64,000 nucleotides of DNA from Candidatus Coatesiibacteriota bacterium (GTDB lineage: Bacteria; JAFGND01): the NCBI GenBank assembly GCA_016927185.1, contig JAFGND010000034.1, positions 33,427 through 97,426 of the forward strand, written 5' to 3'. Made by a program: the position numbers and the translations under genes. Below are positions 43,640-53,740 of this stretch, piece by piece; positions within the stretch are counted from its first letter, which is position 1; every line of letters begins with the position of its first letter. Below the pieces are notes generated by a model. The model saw only the letters and a list, made by a program, of their open reading frames with translations, had not been told where the DNA came from and made no database searches.

Positions 43640-44894
43640 AGCGTTAATATCATTTTTATATTTATTTCAATATATTGCGTTTTTATTATTACTGAGTGCT
43701 TCCGCTTTTTTCTCAAGCACTGAAACAGGCTTCTTCTCACTCAGTGAATTAGACAAATCTGCTCTTGAAGAAAAAAATCCTCTATTAAAGAAATACTTCG
43801 TTGATTTATCAAGAAGAGCTGAGCAATTCTTGATATCAATACTCATGGGAAACACATTCGTGAATGTTCTTTTGTCATCTATAGTAACAATAATAACTGT
43901 AAATGCTATAGGTGACAAGACTGGTCAGGAAGAAGCAACTGCAATAGCAATTCCAATAATCACTTTCATCCTATTGATATTCGGAGAAATCACTCCAAAG
44001 ACTTATGCTTTTGCAAAATCAAAAGATTATCTGCCTAGAGTTTTGAAAATTGCTTATTTTTATTTCAGGGCAACAGAACCCATAAGTTGGATTCTGGTTT
44101 TTATCTCAACAAAACTCACTGGGAAAGCTGAAAGCAGGAAAAAAGGATTGCTGACGCTGGAGGAGCTTAAGCTAATGGTGGATCAAGGACAGGAAATAGA
44201 TGCAGAAGAAAAGGAGATGATTCACAGCATATTCAAGTTCGGCGAAACCTCAATAAAGGAAGTAATGACTCCAAGACATGATATAATAGCCATGTCCATA
44301 AAATCAACAATAAGAGATTGCTGGGAAATCTACAGGACACACCAGTATTCAAGGATACCGGTTTTTCAGAATAATTTTGATGATATTGTAGGGATTTTCT
44401 ATTCAAGGGATATCTTCAAGTTTCTTGATGAGCCTGATAGAACATTAGAGCAAACCAATCTTAGAAATGTCAGTTTCATTCCTGAAGTAAAGAATATTGA
44501 AGATCAACTTCTCGATTTTCAGAAAAGCAGACAGCATATTGCAGTAGTTGTAGACGAATACGGAGGAACTTCAGGAATAGTGACTTTAGAGGATATCCTG
44601 GAAGAAATTGTTGGAGAAATAACCGATGAAAAAGATGAAGTAGAACAGAATATAATCAAGATAGATAACAGAACATACCTGATAAGAGCTAAAACCTCCA
44701 TTGAAGATGTTTCAGAAATCATTACTGAGGAATTACCGGAAAGAAATTATGAGACTATTGGAGGTTTTGTCTATAGCAAACTTGGAAGGGTTCCAAAAGC
44801 TGGTGATGTGATCGCCTGGAACAATTATAGATTCAGCATTGAGAAAATACAGAAAAGAAGAATACTCTGGATAAGGTTATGCATAAAGGATTAA
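43632..44894 (+). CDS. CNNM/CorC-family membrane protein (hemolysin-like), copy 1
   Basis: The 420 residues have a DUF21/CNNM transmembrane domain (SASAFFSSTETGFFSLSELD; FGEITPKTYA), a CBS pair (VMTPRHDIIAMS; YSRIPVFQNNFDDIVGIFYSRD; VVDEYGGTSGIVTLEDILEEIVGEI) and a C-terminal CorC_HlyC domain. Family members are linked to magnesium efflux or tolerance. The two genes sit one after the other, overlapping at the stop/start. Confidence 0.9.
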   Translation: MTEALISFLYLFQYIAFLLLLSASAFFSSTETGFFSLSELDKSALEEKNPLLKKYFVDLSRRAEQFLISILMGNTFVNVLLSSIVTIITVNAIGDKTGQEEATAIAIPIITFILLIFGEITPKTYAFAKSKDYLPRVLKIAYFYFRATEPISWILVFISTKLTGKAESRKKGLLTLEELKLMVDQGQEIDAEEKEMIHSIFKFGETSIKEVMTPRHDIIAMSIKSTIRDCWEIYRTHQYSRIPVFQNNFDDIVGIFYSRDIFKFLDEPDRTLEQTNLRNVSFIPEVKNIEDQLLDFQKSRQHIAVVVDEYGGTSGIVTLEDILEEIVGEITDEKDEVEQNIIKIDNRTYLIRAKTSIEDVSEIITEELPERNYETIGGFVYSKLGRVPKAGDVIAWNNYRFSIEKIQKRRILWIRLCIKD

Positions 44895-46219
44895 TGAAAA
44901 TTGCACTTTTGATACTTGCATTATCAAGCCTGCTTCATGCAGCAAATGATAATGCCATTTTCGAGATAAACATTTGGCTTACGCTTATTGCACTGTCAAT
45001 AATTGGAGCTGGTATTTTTGCAGGTGCTGAAACAGCTTTTACAGTTATTAACAGGTTCAAGATAAAACTGGATGCTGATCATGGTGACAAGGTAGCAGAA
45101 CGTATAAAAATACTGCTTCACAAGCCAGACAGATTCATTGCTACGACATTAGTGGCAACCAATCTTTGTGTAGTAGCTGCATCATCTCTTGTTTCTTCGC
45201 TAGTTTTAAAACTGGTGAAAGGAGTTCCATATGAAACAGTTTATCTGTCCATAGCTCCTGTCTTGACAACAATAATCTTGATGATTGCTGGAGAGATAAT
45301 TCCAAAGATTATTGCTATAAATTATGCAGATGTTCTTTCCAAGTATCTGTATATTCCGATATGGACCTGTAATTATCTATTGCATCCAGCTGTCTGGCTT
45401 ACAAGCACTATTTCAAGAGGAATACTTGCTTTGTTCAAGATCAAGTCAAAGGATCCTTTCACAATGGATATTTCAAGACAGGATATAAGCAGAGCGATTT
45501 CCAGAGGTGAGGAAGCTGGATTGCTTGATAATCATGAAAGAAAGATGCTAGCTAGCGTATTGACTTTTTCAAGCAAGACAGCAAGGGATCTTATGGTTCC
45601 GAGACTGGAAACCATAGCAGCGCCTGTTAATGCAACTTACAAAGAGCTTATTTCAATAAGCCAGCAATATGGAATCTCAAGAATAATCATATATGAAAAC
45701 GAGATTGAAAATACGATTGGTTTTGTTCATATATTAGACTTATTGCTTGTAAAAGAAGAGGGGCAAACAGCAAGAAACTTCCTGAGAGACTTGCCTTATT
45801 TTCCAGAAACAAAATTCTGCGACAAATTACTTAAGGACTTGAAGGCATCAAGAGTAGGTATTGCAGGAATAATAGATGAATTCGGGACTTTTCAGGGGAT
45901 AGTTACATTGGAGGATCTGCTTGAAGCCTTGTTTGGTGATATAAAGGATGAATTCGATATTGAAGAAGATGAAGATGTAAAGCTTCTGAAAGATGGTACT
46001 TACGCAGTTTATCCTGGAATCACAATTGAAGAACTCAGGGAAAAATTACAAATAAATATTCCACCTTCAGGAAATTATGAAACTCTTTCTGGTTATCTGT
46101 TGTATAATTTCAAGAGAATTCCAAGGAAGAATGAAGTTCATGACAAGTTTGGATATGAATTCAAGATAACCGAAGCTTCTTCAAGAAAAATTGAGTTAAT
46201 AAACATAAAGAAAAAATAA
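44894..46219 (+). CDS. CNNM/CorC-family membrane protein (hemolysin-like), copy 2
   Basis: The 441 residues have the same layout as the preceding gene: CNNM domain (FAGAETAFTVINRFK; AGEIIPKIIAI), a degenerate CBS pair, IIDEFGTFQGIVTLEDLLEALFGDI and CorC_HlyC. Sequence identity to copy 1 looks modest, so this is an old duplication or a heteromeric partner rather than a recent repeat. ATG 44894 overlaps the previous stop (TAATG); an ATG at 44879 is also possible. Confidence 0.88.
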   Translation: MKIALLILALSSLLHAANDNAIFEINIWLTLIALSIIGAGIFAGAETAFTVINRFKIKLDADHGDKVAERIKILLHKPDRFIATTLVATNLCVVAASSLVSSLVLKLVKGVPYETVYLSIAPVLTTIILMIAGEIIPKIIAINYADVLSKYLYIPIWTCNYLLHPAVWLTSTISRGILALFKIKSKDPFTMDISRQDISRAISRGEEAGLLDNHERKMLASVLTFSSKTARDLMVPRLETIAAPVNATYKELISISQQYGISRIIIYENEIENTIGFVHILDLLLVKEEGQTARNFLRDLPYFPETKFCDKLLKDLKASRVGIAGIIDEFGTFQGIVTLEDLLEALFGDIKDEFDIEEDEDVKLLKDGTYAVYPGITIEELREKLQINIPPSGNYETLSGYLLYNFKRIPRKNEVHDKFGYEFKITEASSRKIELINIKKK

Positions 46220-46335
46220 GCGGTCAGTTACCCCTGTATCATAAAAATTGAACATATCAATAATATCAATCTATTTACTTGACATAACTAGTTTGATTTA
46301 AATAGAAAGCAATGGAATAAACATGGAGGTTATGA

Positions 46336-47127
46336 ATGCGTAATATTTTTGTTTTTGCATTAATCATTCTTGGTTTTGGCTTGTTATCTGCAGATGCCAT
46401 AGATTTAGGTCCTCATGGAGGAATGTCTTTTGGTTACAAGAATCCGACAAATCCGGACGAGAAACTTGAATTGGCACCATCAGTAGGTTTTCATTTCAAT
46501 ATAAGGGCAGCAAAGGTACTTGATTTTGGGGGATATTTTACATATACTCACCTGGGAAAATATCCATTTACCATGAAGGATTTCATTGAGAGATATATGG
46601 GAACAGATATGGAAAACTATTTTAATGATTTTTTCAAGGATCAATCAAATGCATCCCAGTTTAATCAATATATGGGTAAATATGGTTTTTCATATGAGCA
46701 GTTTCAACAGCAAGGATTTGATGGATTCAAGAAGTACATGGAAGACAGAATGGCTGAAATGGGTAATGATACATTAATGATGGTCAATTATCATGAAATA
46801 GGTATTGGTATTGATGTAAGGAAGAGATTTCCACTTCCAGGTGGAGTAGTACAACCTTTCATTGGTGCAGGAGGCAATGTCCATTTTCAGACATCAGATG
46901 ATCAGATGCTGTCAGTTCTTGCCCAGACGCAGACAGGAACAAGCTCTTCATTCTCAGCTTTCAAATTGAACACTGTCCCTGGAATGCATGTATTTGGTGG
47001 TATAATAATCAAGCCGCCTGCTGTTCCTCTTGGTTTCAATGTCGAATACAGACAGAATTTCCAATTCAAGAGAGATACTACAAATGCATATGGTAATTTG
47101 ACAGGGGGATTATCTTTAACTTTCTAG
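46336..47127 (+). CDS. Probable outer-membrane beta-barrel protein
   Basis: The 263 residues begin with a signal peptide (IFVFALIILGFGLLSADA) and are followed by alternating amphipathic strands (VGFHFNIRAAKVLDFGGYFTYTHLG, GIGIDVRKRFPLPGGVVQPFIGAGG, LGFNVEYRQNFQFK). They end in SLTF, with the terminal Phe typical of barrels inserted by BamA. An unusual Met/Phe/Asp/Gln-rich helical insert lies at about 80-150. GGAGG sits 6 bases before the ATG. A TTGACA at 46278 may be its -35. Confidence 0.72.
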   Translation: MRNIFVFALIILGFGLLSADAIDLGPHGGMSFGYKNPTNPDEKLELAPSVGFHFNIRAAKVLDFGGYFTYTHLGKYPFTMKDFIERYMGTDMENYFNDFFKDQSNASQFNQYMGKYGFSYEQFQQQGFDGFKKYMEDRMAEMGNDTLMMVNYHEIGIGIDVRKRFPLPGGVVQPFIGAGGNVHFQTSDDQMLSVLAQTQTGTSSSFSAFKLNTVPGMHVFGGIIIKPPAVPLGFNVEYRQNFQFKRDTTNAYGNLTGGLSLTF

Positions 47128-47143
47128 ATAACAGAAAGAAATT

Positions 47144-49435
47144 ATGAAAAATGAAGAGATGGGTAGACGAAAAAATCTACCCTTTCTTTCGAAACCATCA
47201 TTATTGATGGAAATTCTTTCTGTCTGTCTGCTATTCATGTCTGCAGTAGGATACAAGATCTATTTACAGAGCACAAATCCCAGACTGAGAAATAATGGTG
47301 TTAACTTGTTTTTTTCAGAATCTGCAATTCAGTATTATTATGCAAAGCAAATTTCTGAAGGGAAAAAACTAGATGAGATAGATAAGAAAGCTCAATTTCC
47401 AGAAGGTTTCCCTGTTGCTGAATCACTGACTCTGGGGATTGAGTACATTACAGGTTTATCATATAGACTGATGGGTTTAGGATATTTACCATTCCATAGA
47501 TTCCTCCTTTTCATGATTTGCATATATAGCAGTTTATCTGTTTTTGTGTTCTTCTATTGCTGCAAAACTGTCTATTCATCATATCCACTATCCATGCTTT
47601 TAACGATATTCTATATTGTATTTCCACCAGTTTATCAGAGAACTATTGGTAATTTCCTGAAGGAGGATCTTGCAATCCCGTTCTTGTTTCTCTGGTTTCT
47701 TGGACAGCTTCTATCAAGCAGAAATCTGAGATTATCCTTGATTTTTTCAATAATCGGTCTAAGCGGAGCTCTTCTTTTCTGGCATGTAAGTCCTTTTTTC
47801 ATATACATTGCACTAACAGTATATCTTGTTAAATATGTAATTGAAGAAAACAAGGATATTGTTTTCAAGATGTCTATATTGCATTTCATTATCATAATTT
47901 TCATATCAATTATTTCCAAGCCTAACATGAAGGCAGAGCTTTATTTGTCACCTGTTGTATTCGCATTCGGATTGATTCCCCTGACTTTGATACTTAACAG
48001 GAAAATAATAAGGAAAAATAGCAGGTTCTTTTATATTTCTTCTGCATTCCTGATATTGCTTATCTCTTTTGTTTTATCCAAAATGACAAGAAGCAATCCA
48101 GAAACCTACAGCCATGTCATAGAGTTCCTCCTGGCAAAAATCCGTCATTTGGGAAGTAAACCATCTGATCCATCCTTGCTTAGCTTTAATGCCAGATTGT
48201 TATGGTTAACTCCTTTCATTGCACCATCATTAAAGAACCTGATTGTCTTCTGGACAATACCTGTTGCATCCTTTTTTCTTGGATTAAGATATCTACTTAA
48301 AAACTACGATTATAATATAAAAATCTGGCTGTTTATACCTGCACTGATATGCTTTGCTGGATTCATTACTATTTCAAGACTTGCTCCTTTGTCTGCCTTC
48401 CTCCTTGTTTTGATTATAGGGAATCTCATTTTAGCATATCCTGCATACAGGAAGATAATCCTTTCAGTCTTGTTGATTGTTTTCTCATTCAATCTGTTTG
48501 CTTTTTTCAAACTCAATCTTGAAAAACCAGCTGAACATGGTTTATATATGCAGAATGATGATATTACAGATGTAATAAATTTCTTCAAGGAAAATACTGA
48601 AGAAAATGAGGCAATACTCGGAAGATTCTCGACATCAGCTTCTTTTCTTGCTTATGCAGATAAATCAATAGTTCTTCAGCCAAAATTTGAAAACAGGATT
48701 ATCAAATCAAAGGTAATGGAATATTACAAAGCATTTTTCGAACCTGAAGAAGTGATGTTCAGTCTTTGCAGCAAAAACGGGATAAAATATATAGTTTATG
48801 AAGCAAATATGTTGCTTTCAAGTGATGAAAACTCTTTCAGGTATCTTTGTAATGGACTAAATATTCCAAGAAATTCGCTTATCAGATATTTTCATTTTAA
48901 TCCTTCAGGATTGAGACACTTCAGATTGATTTATGAAAATTTCTTCTTCAGGATTTTCGAATGCGGGGATAAATTTAATTTCAAGGAATTCAATCTATGC
49001 AATATCATATATTCAAAAGAAATTTGGGGTATCAATGATTTCAATGATGAACTTGATAATGAATATATTAACACTCAGATAAATAAATACATGAAAGCAG
49101 TGAAAATGAATAATGAAGCCATGAAAAGCATTGGGAAAAAAGAATACGGAATTGCTGAAAGGCAGTTAGAAGAAGCTAATCACCTGTTCCAGTATCTTGA
49201 TAAAACCCAAGGAAATCTGGCTATGCTATATTATAAATCAGGAAGAAAAGAAAAGGCAGTCAAGATTCTGGAAAAACTTGCAGAACAATATCCTGCCAAT
49301 TATCAAGCATTATTGTTTTTAGAACAGATTTACAGGGATATAAACAGTCAGGATAAAGTCAAAATAATAGAGGAAAAAAGAAAAAAAATTCGTTCTTTAC
49401 TTTTTTTCAGGAAAAACAGAATTGTCTTTAATTAA
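47144..49435 (+). CDS. STT3-like GT-C oligosaccharyltransferase-type membrane protein with C-terminal TPRs
   Basis: The 763 residues comprise a first membrane helix, then an extracytoplasmic loop with NGVNLFFSESAIQYYYAKQI and FPEGFPVAESLTLG, resembling the STT3/AglB first loop. About twelve membrane segments follow to about residue 460, with FLKEDLAIPFLFLWF. A soluble domain and, at about 660-745, TPR-like repeats (NLAMLYYKSGRKEKAVKILEKLAEQYP) end the protein. The likely role is sugar transfer from a lipid carrier. I do not see a clear WWDYG motif, so it is not a certain oligosaccharyltransferase. It heads the glycan gene run to 53.7 kb. Confidence 0.62.
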   Translation: MKNEEMGRRKNLPFLSKPSLLMEILSVCLLFMSAVGYKIYLQSTNPRLRNNGVNLFFSESAIQYYYAKQISEGKKLDEIDKKAQFPEGFPVAESLTLGIEYITGLSYRLMGLGYLPFHRFLLFMICIYSSLSVFVFFYCCKTVYSSYPLSMLLTIFYIVFPPVYQRTIGNFLKEDLAIPFLFLWFLGQLLSSRNLRLSLIFSIIGLSGALLFWHVSPFFIYIALTVYLVKYVIEENKDIVFKMSILHFIIIIFISIISKPNMKAELYLSPVVFAFGLIPLTLILNRKIIRKNSRFFYISSAFLILLISFVLSKMTRSNPETYSHVIEFLLAKIRHLGSKPSDPSLLSFNARLLWLTPFIAPSLKNLIVFWTIPVASFFLGLRYLLKNYDYNIKIWLFIPALICFAGFITISRLAPLSAFLLVLIIGNLILAYPAYRKIILSVLLIVFSFNLFAFFKLNLEKPAEHGLYMQNDDITDVINFFKENTEENEAILGRFSTSASFLAYADKSIVLQPKFENRIIKSKVMEYYKAFFEPEEVMFSLCSKNGIKYIVYEANMLLSSDENSFRYLCNGLNIPRNSLIRYFHFNPSGLRHFRLIYENFFFRIFECGDKFNFKEFNLCNIIYSKEIWGINDFNDELDNEYINTQINKYMKAVKMNNEAMKSIGKKEYGIAERQLEEANHLFQYLDKTQGNLAMLYYKSGRKEKAVKILEKLAEQYPANYQALLFLEQIYRDINSQDKVKIIEEKRKKIRSLLFFRKNRIVFN

Positions 49436-49456
49436 AATAAAAGGAATGATTGTTAA

Positions 49457-50551
49457 ATGACAGTATTATTGAATGCCACAATGATAGGTAACAAAAGTGG
49501 CACTGGAAGATATTGCATGGGTGTGATAAATGGGTTTTCGACTATTAGTGGCAGAAACAAGGATGTCTATGAGGAATTAATCTTTTTCATTCCTGATGGT
49601 TTTACCGTAAAGAATCTCAAATGCAGGGAAATAAATGTAAGCGACAGCCATATAAGCAGAATAATGTGGGAACAAACAACACTTCAGCTTAACAGTTCGT
49701 CTTCAACGATAATACATGGATTATCATTCACTTTGCCAATTTTTTACAGCGGAAAAGGCGTATTAACAGTTCATGATATGGCTTATAAACGCTATCCAGA
49801 AACATTGTTAAAGAGAAAAAGAATGTATTACAATTTTGTAATAGACAGATCAATAAGATCTGCTGATATTATTATAGCTATTACTGAGTTTACTGCAGCT
49901 GAGATCAGCCACTTTTTTCCTGATGTAAGGAGCAAGATAAAAGTAATATATCCTGGAGGAGGTTTCCTGCCAAATGTAACCAAGGAAGAATCTGAAGAAA
50001 CTAAAATACTTTATAAATTGAATAATCCTTATTATTTGACTGTAGGTACTCTAGAGCCAAGAAAAAATCTGGAATTCATGCTTTCTTCATATAGAAGCTA
50101 CTTGAAAGAAGGTGGGGAAATAGATCTTGTTATTGTTGGAAGAAGAGGATGGCTTGATTCCAATATATTTGAACCTTACCAGGATATCATAAATCAGAAC
50201 AAGTTGCATTTGCTTGGTTACCTTTCTGACAAGGAGCTTGCTTCCTTATATGCTGAATCTCAGGCTCTGGTTTTCCCATCAAAGTATGAAGGTTTTGGTT
50301 TGCCTCTGCTTGAATGCTGGCAAATGGGAACTGCTGCAATAATCCCCAATGCTCACGCTCTTGCTGAGATAGGAAGAAAGGCTGCCTTGTATTTTGAACC
50401 TGGTAATGAAGAATCTCTCGCAGAATGCCTTACACAACTTGAAGACCCAGTTGATTTGAATATCTATGAAGAGAGGGGCAAGGAAAGGGCAAAAGATTTT
50501 TCCTGGGAGAAATGTGCAGCTGAACTCTGGGAAACATACAAATCCTTATAA
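49457..50551 (+). CDS. GT4-family glycosyltransferase
   Basis: The 364 residues form a GT-B retaining glycosyltransferase of family 4: NKSGTGRYCMGVI near the N-terminus, STIIHGLSFTLP, YLTVGTLEPRKNLEFML, LHLLGYLSDKELASLYAES, and the donor-site VFPSKYEGFGLPLLECW with its E-x7-E. The substrate is unknown. It sits between the STT3-like protein and a small lipoprotein. Confidence 0.9.
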   Translation: MTVLLNATMIGNKSGTGRYCMGVINGFSTISGRNKDVYEELIFFIPDGFTVKNLKCREINVSDSHISRIMWEQTTLQLNSSSSTIIHGLSFTLPIFYSGKGVLTVHDMAYKRYPETLLKRKRMYYNFVIDRSIRSADIIIAITEFTAAEISHFFPDVRSKIKVIYPGGGFLPNVTKEESEETKILYKLNNPYYLTVGTLEPRKNLEFMLSSYRSYLKEGGEIDLVIVGRRGWLDSNIFEPYQDIINQNKLHLLGYLSDKELASLYAESQALVFPSKYEGFGLPLLECWQMGTAAIIPNAHALAEIGRKAALYFEPGNEESLAECLTQLEDPVDLNIYEERGKERAKDFSWEKCAAELWETYKSL

Positions 50552-50555
50552 AATC

Positions 50556-50987
50556 ATGTATAAAAAATCACTACTTCTTCTTCTATCAATAAACCTTATT
50601 GCCTGCAAATGCATATTACCGGATCCTGTTATCACTAGATATGGTGTAAAGAATGATTTGAAAATGTTCCCCCAGGATAATCCAAGAATGACTTTACGTT
50701 CAATAATAAAGGCAATAGAACTTAAGAGATTTGACTATCTTCTTGCTCACTTGATATATCCTGACCTTATCAAGATTGAATTAGGTTCAGATTCTTTTGA
50801 AAATCTTGTTTTGCATACAAGAGAGAATTTTACAAGTGGCAAGAAAAACGCAGACAAACTCAGGGAATTTCTAAAGGACGGAATACTTGTTTATTTTGGC
50901 AGACAGGCAGCAGTTATAAGATTGCAGGATGGGAGTCAAATTCAGTTCATGGAAGAGGATGACTTATGGTACATGAACAGGCACTGA
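50556..50987 (+). CDS. Small lipoprotein of unknown function
   Basis: ATG 50556 begins a 143-residue protein with a short signal peptide and a lipobox-like LIACK. A mature alpha/beta domain of about 120 residues is rich in Leu/Ile and charged residues (RSIIKAIELKRFDYLLAHLIYPDLIK), with a strand pair near the end (AAVIRLQDGSQIQFMEEDDLWY). I do not recognise the family. The fold hints at an NTF2-like or DUF4878-like domain, which is speculative. Confidence 0.6.
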   Translation: MYKKSLLLLLSINLIACKCILPDPVITRYGVKNDLKMFPQDNPRMTLRSIIKAIELKRFDYLLAHLIYPDLIKIELGSDSFENLVLHTRENFTSGKKNADKLREFLKDGILVYFGRQAAVIRLQDGSQIQFMEEDDLWYMNRH

Positions 50988-50988
50988 G

Positions 50989-52173
50989 ATGATTTACTCT
51001 GTCATCTTTTTCGTTATATTGCTTTTGGGAACTATTCATGCAGATATAGTGCTTCTTGATGATCAGTTTGATAGCAATGAAAATGCCTGGCAAATAGATA
51101 ACAAATATTCCATGATAAATGATGGAAATCTCATTATAAAGAGTGACTTGAATAGCGAAAAGCATATATATTGTGAAAGACTTGAATTACCCCGGGATGG
51201 AATATCCATAGAAAGCAGTTTTACTAAAATAGCTGGTGATGATTCTACTGTTTACGGGATTATTATTGCTGGAAAGGACAATAAAGAATTAATTATATTA
51301 TTCAATGGTAACTGCCAGGTAAAGGCATATTTGAAAACCAGTAATAACCTCAATCTTTTGTTTAAGAAAGATGAATCTCTTTTTATTCATCCAGGGAATT
51401 CCTCGAATATATTAAAAACAATCTTGAAAAGAGGAGCTCTTGAGATTTACATGAACTCGTTCTTTATAAGCAAGATTGATAATATTGAAATATCTCCCCA
51501 TAAAACCGGGATTTACGCAAGCAACAATATCGAATTGAAGATTAACAATGTAAGAATATGCTCGGAAAAAGAAGGTTTCCTGATGAGGATTTCAAAAAAA
51601 CCCTTGCTTATAGAGGATTTTACAGATAACAGGAATAAATGGGACACTTACAAGACTGAGAGAGAGGAAGAAAAAATCGAAAACGGGTTTTATAAAATCA
51701 AATTCAAGCATGATCTTCAAAGAGCTATAAATCCTCAATGCAACTCATTTCAAATGCCTGTCTTGAAACCGATTTCAATAGAAGCAAATTGCAGACTGAT
51801 AAGCGGCTCTAATCTGTCAGGTTATGGAATTACTTTCGCAGCCAGGGATGTAGAGAATACTTATTTATTTGAAATCAATGGTTCTTCAGATTACCTGATA
51901 GCAAAAACAGAAAAAGGTATGTTGAGAATTTTAGTTCCATGGACAAAGAATACGGCAATAAAACCTGACAAAGATGAAAACAAGATAACCATAATAATAA
52001 ACAACAATAAGATACTTTTTTATGTGAATGATAAATTCTTGCATTTACTTGAGGGGTTTTCTCCGCGAGGTGGTAAAATAGGTTTCAGGGTGAATGGATT
52101 TATGGAAATGCATATAGATAAAGTTGTTGTAAGCACTCTTGAATACAGGAATGAAGATATTGATGAAAAATAA
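50989..52173 (+). CDS. Exported protein with two concanavalin-like (DUF1080-type) domains
   Basis: The 394 residues carry a signal peptide (MIYSVIFFVILLLGTIHA) and then two tandem jelly-roll modules of about 185 residues. Each begins with a D-x-F-x-x-N-x-x-W pattern (LLDDQFDSNENAWQI; LLIEDFTDNRNKWDTY) and continues with YGIIIAGKDN or YGITFAARD strands and a closing DKVVV. The layout matches 3-keto-disaccharide-hydrolase (DUF1080)/LamG-like domains that bind carbohydrate. No catalytic residues can be named. It ends inside the start of the O-antigen ligase gene. Confidence 0.6.
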   Translation: MIYSVIFFVILLLGTIHADIVLLDDQFDSNENAWQIDNKYSMINDGNLIIKSDLNSEKHIYCERLELPRDGISIESSFTKIAGDDSTVYGIIIAGKDNKELIILFNGNCQVKAYLKTSNNLNLLFKKDESLFIHPGNSSNILKTILKRGALEIYMNSFFISKIDNIEISPHKTGIYASNNIELKINNVRICSEKEGFLMRISKKPLLIEDFTDNRNKWDTYKTEREEEKIENGFYKIKFKHDLQRAINPQCNSFQMPVLKPISIEANCRLISGSNLSGYGITFAARDVENTYLFEINGSSDYLIAKTEKGMLRILVPWTKNTAIKPDKDENKITIIINNNKILFYVNDKFLHLLEGFSPRGGKIGFRVNGFMEMHIDKVVVSTLEYRNEDIDEK

Positions 52174-53740
52174 GGAAGCTTTTTCACAGAAGATGAATGC
52201 ATTTCTTTTCTGGTGTCTTGTTTTCATTTTTGTTTTCAGGTGCATATTCCCTGAAAACCTTTTTCCACAGTACTTTAATAGCAAGCCATCAGAATTCAGC
52301 TTCTTGCATCCCTTGTTTTTAGGGGTACATCACTTTGTCGGAATGGTTTTCACTATTATCTTGTTTCTTCTTTTCATGATTAACTGGTTTGTAACAAGGA
52401 AGAAAATTGCAGAACTTCCTCTGGGAAATCTAATTGCAGCTGGACTTGTCTGGTTAATGCTTACTGCTATTGGGGATATAATTCTTTCATTATCATTTAA
52501 ACGTTTTGCTTTTTACTTGCTTAATATTGCATTCATGATTTATATCTTGTATTCATATTTCGCAAGAAAAGACAGAAAGAAACTCAAGTTCTTTTTCATA
52601 ATCGGAACTATACTGGTAATATCAGTAGTATATTTTACAATAGTATCAGGCCACAATCTTAACAGGGAAATATGCTTTCAGCAAATATATTATCTAATCA
52701 TGACTGCAGTGCTTCTTTTCTTTTTAACTCAGCAAATAATCAATAGCCAAAAGAGAATCTCTCTATTCCTTAAGATAATTTTGTTCACAGGTGCATTTGT
52801 TGCATTACTCGGAATTCTGGAACTGATTTTCAAAAGAAATATTCTATATGAAAAATGGTTCCTCATATATCATGAGATATATATAAGAAGATCCTCATTG
52901 ATAGTAATGGATGCAAATTTAAAACCTACAGGATTTTATGGAAGGGTATTCTCTACAATCGGTCATCCAGCCTATCTTTCACAATTCCTCATATTCCCCA
53001 TGTTTATTGGCTTCTATTATCTTCTTAAGGAAGGAGAATGGAAAAAGAAAATTTCATATGCCATTTCAGTGATCCTTATTCTGTTCTGCATGGGAATAAC
53101 CCTTACAAGAGCATCATGGCTGGGTAGTCTGGCAGGAATTGCAGGTATAATATTAACTAGCAGATTTTTTATAAAAAATATAAGGAAGATATATATTTTT
53201 GCAGGTTTGATATTATTGTCATGCATAGTATTGCTTTCCATCCCTGTCATAAGAAAACGGGTTTATTCAAGATTGTTTGTACAGATAGGTACTACCTCAA
53301 GAGCTTTTGGACATAGATTTCAGAAATTTGAAAGCGTGAAATCCATAATAAGGCAAAAACCATTTATGGGTTTAGGATTCGGAATGTATTATTTCAAATA
53401 TAAGGACTATTTAAGGCAGGATCAGTATTATAAGGATCCTACTCTTGACATAGTTGATAATCAATATCTTGAATTGCTGTGCGAAATTGGATTATCAGGA
53501 GGAATAATCCTTTTCCTGTGGATTTTATATAATCTGAGTATAATATGGAACTATTCCAGATACAAGAAGGATCTTCTTCTATCATGTCTTTTCTGGGGAT
53601 TAGTATCATTTGGTATTTCAGTTGCCATGTTAGGTAGTTTTATAACATGGTCATCATTATTGGCAACCTTCACTATATATCTTGGGCTTGCATGGAAGAG
53701 GATTTATTACATAGAGAGAAATATCAGTCTAGAAGATTGA
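52163..53740 (+). CDS. O-antigen ligase / Wzy-like membrane protein
   Basis: The 525-residue polytopic protein has about twelve membrane segments and a large extracytoplasmic loop near residues 375-425. Family features are GRVFSTIGHPAYLSQFLIFPMF, MGITLTRASWLGSLAGIAG, and PFMGLGFGMYYF followed by DNQYLELLCEIGLSGGIILFLW. Such proteins polymerise or ligate lipid-linked O-antigen or glycosylate proteins. It closes the glycan run. The start (52163, or ATG 52151) is uncertain. Its 3' end overlaps the PIN gene by 17 bases. Confidence 0.82.
   Translation: MKNKEAFSQKMNAFLFWCLVFIFVFRCIFPENLFPQYFNSKPSEFSFLHPLFLGVHHFVGMVFTIILFLLFMINWFVTRKKIAELPLGNLIAAGLVWLMLTAIGDIILSLSFKRFAFYLLNIAFMIYILYSYFARKDRKKLKFFFIIGTILVISVVYFTIVSGHNLNREICFQQIYYLIMTAVLLFFLTQQIINSQKRISLFLKIILFTGAFVALLGILELIFKRNILYEKWFLIYHEIYIRRSSLIVMDANLKPTGFYGRVFSTIGHPAYLSQFLIFPMFIGFYYLLKEGEWKKKISYAISVILILFCMGITLTRASWLGSLAGIAGIILTSRFFIKNIRKIYIFAGLILLSCIVLLSIPVIRKRVYSRLFVQIGTTSRAFGHRFQKFESVKSIIRQKPFMGLGFGMYYFKYKDYLRQDQYYKDPTLDIVDNQYLELLCEIGLSGGIILFLWILYNLSIIWNYSRYKKDLLLSCLFWGLVSFGISVAMLGSFITWSSLLATFTIYLGLAWKRIYYIERNISLED

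Noticed and set aside
43632-46219. Recent tandem duplication of the CNNM/CorC genes
   Set aside because: The two proteins share architecture but differ widely in sequence, and the CBS part of the second is degenerate.
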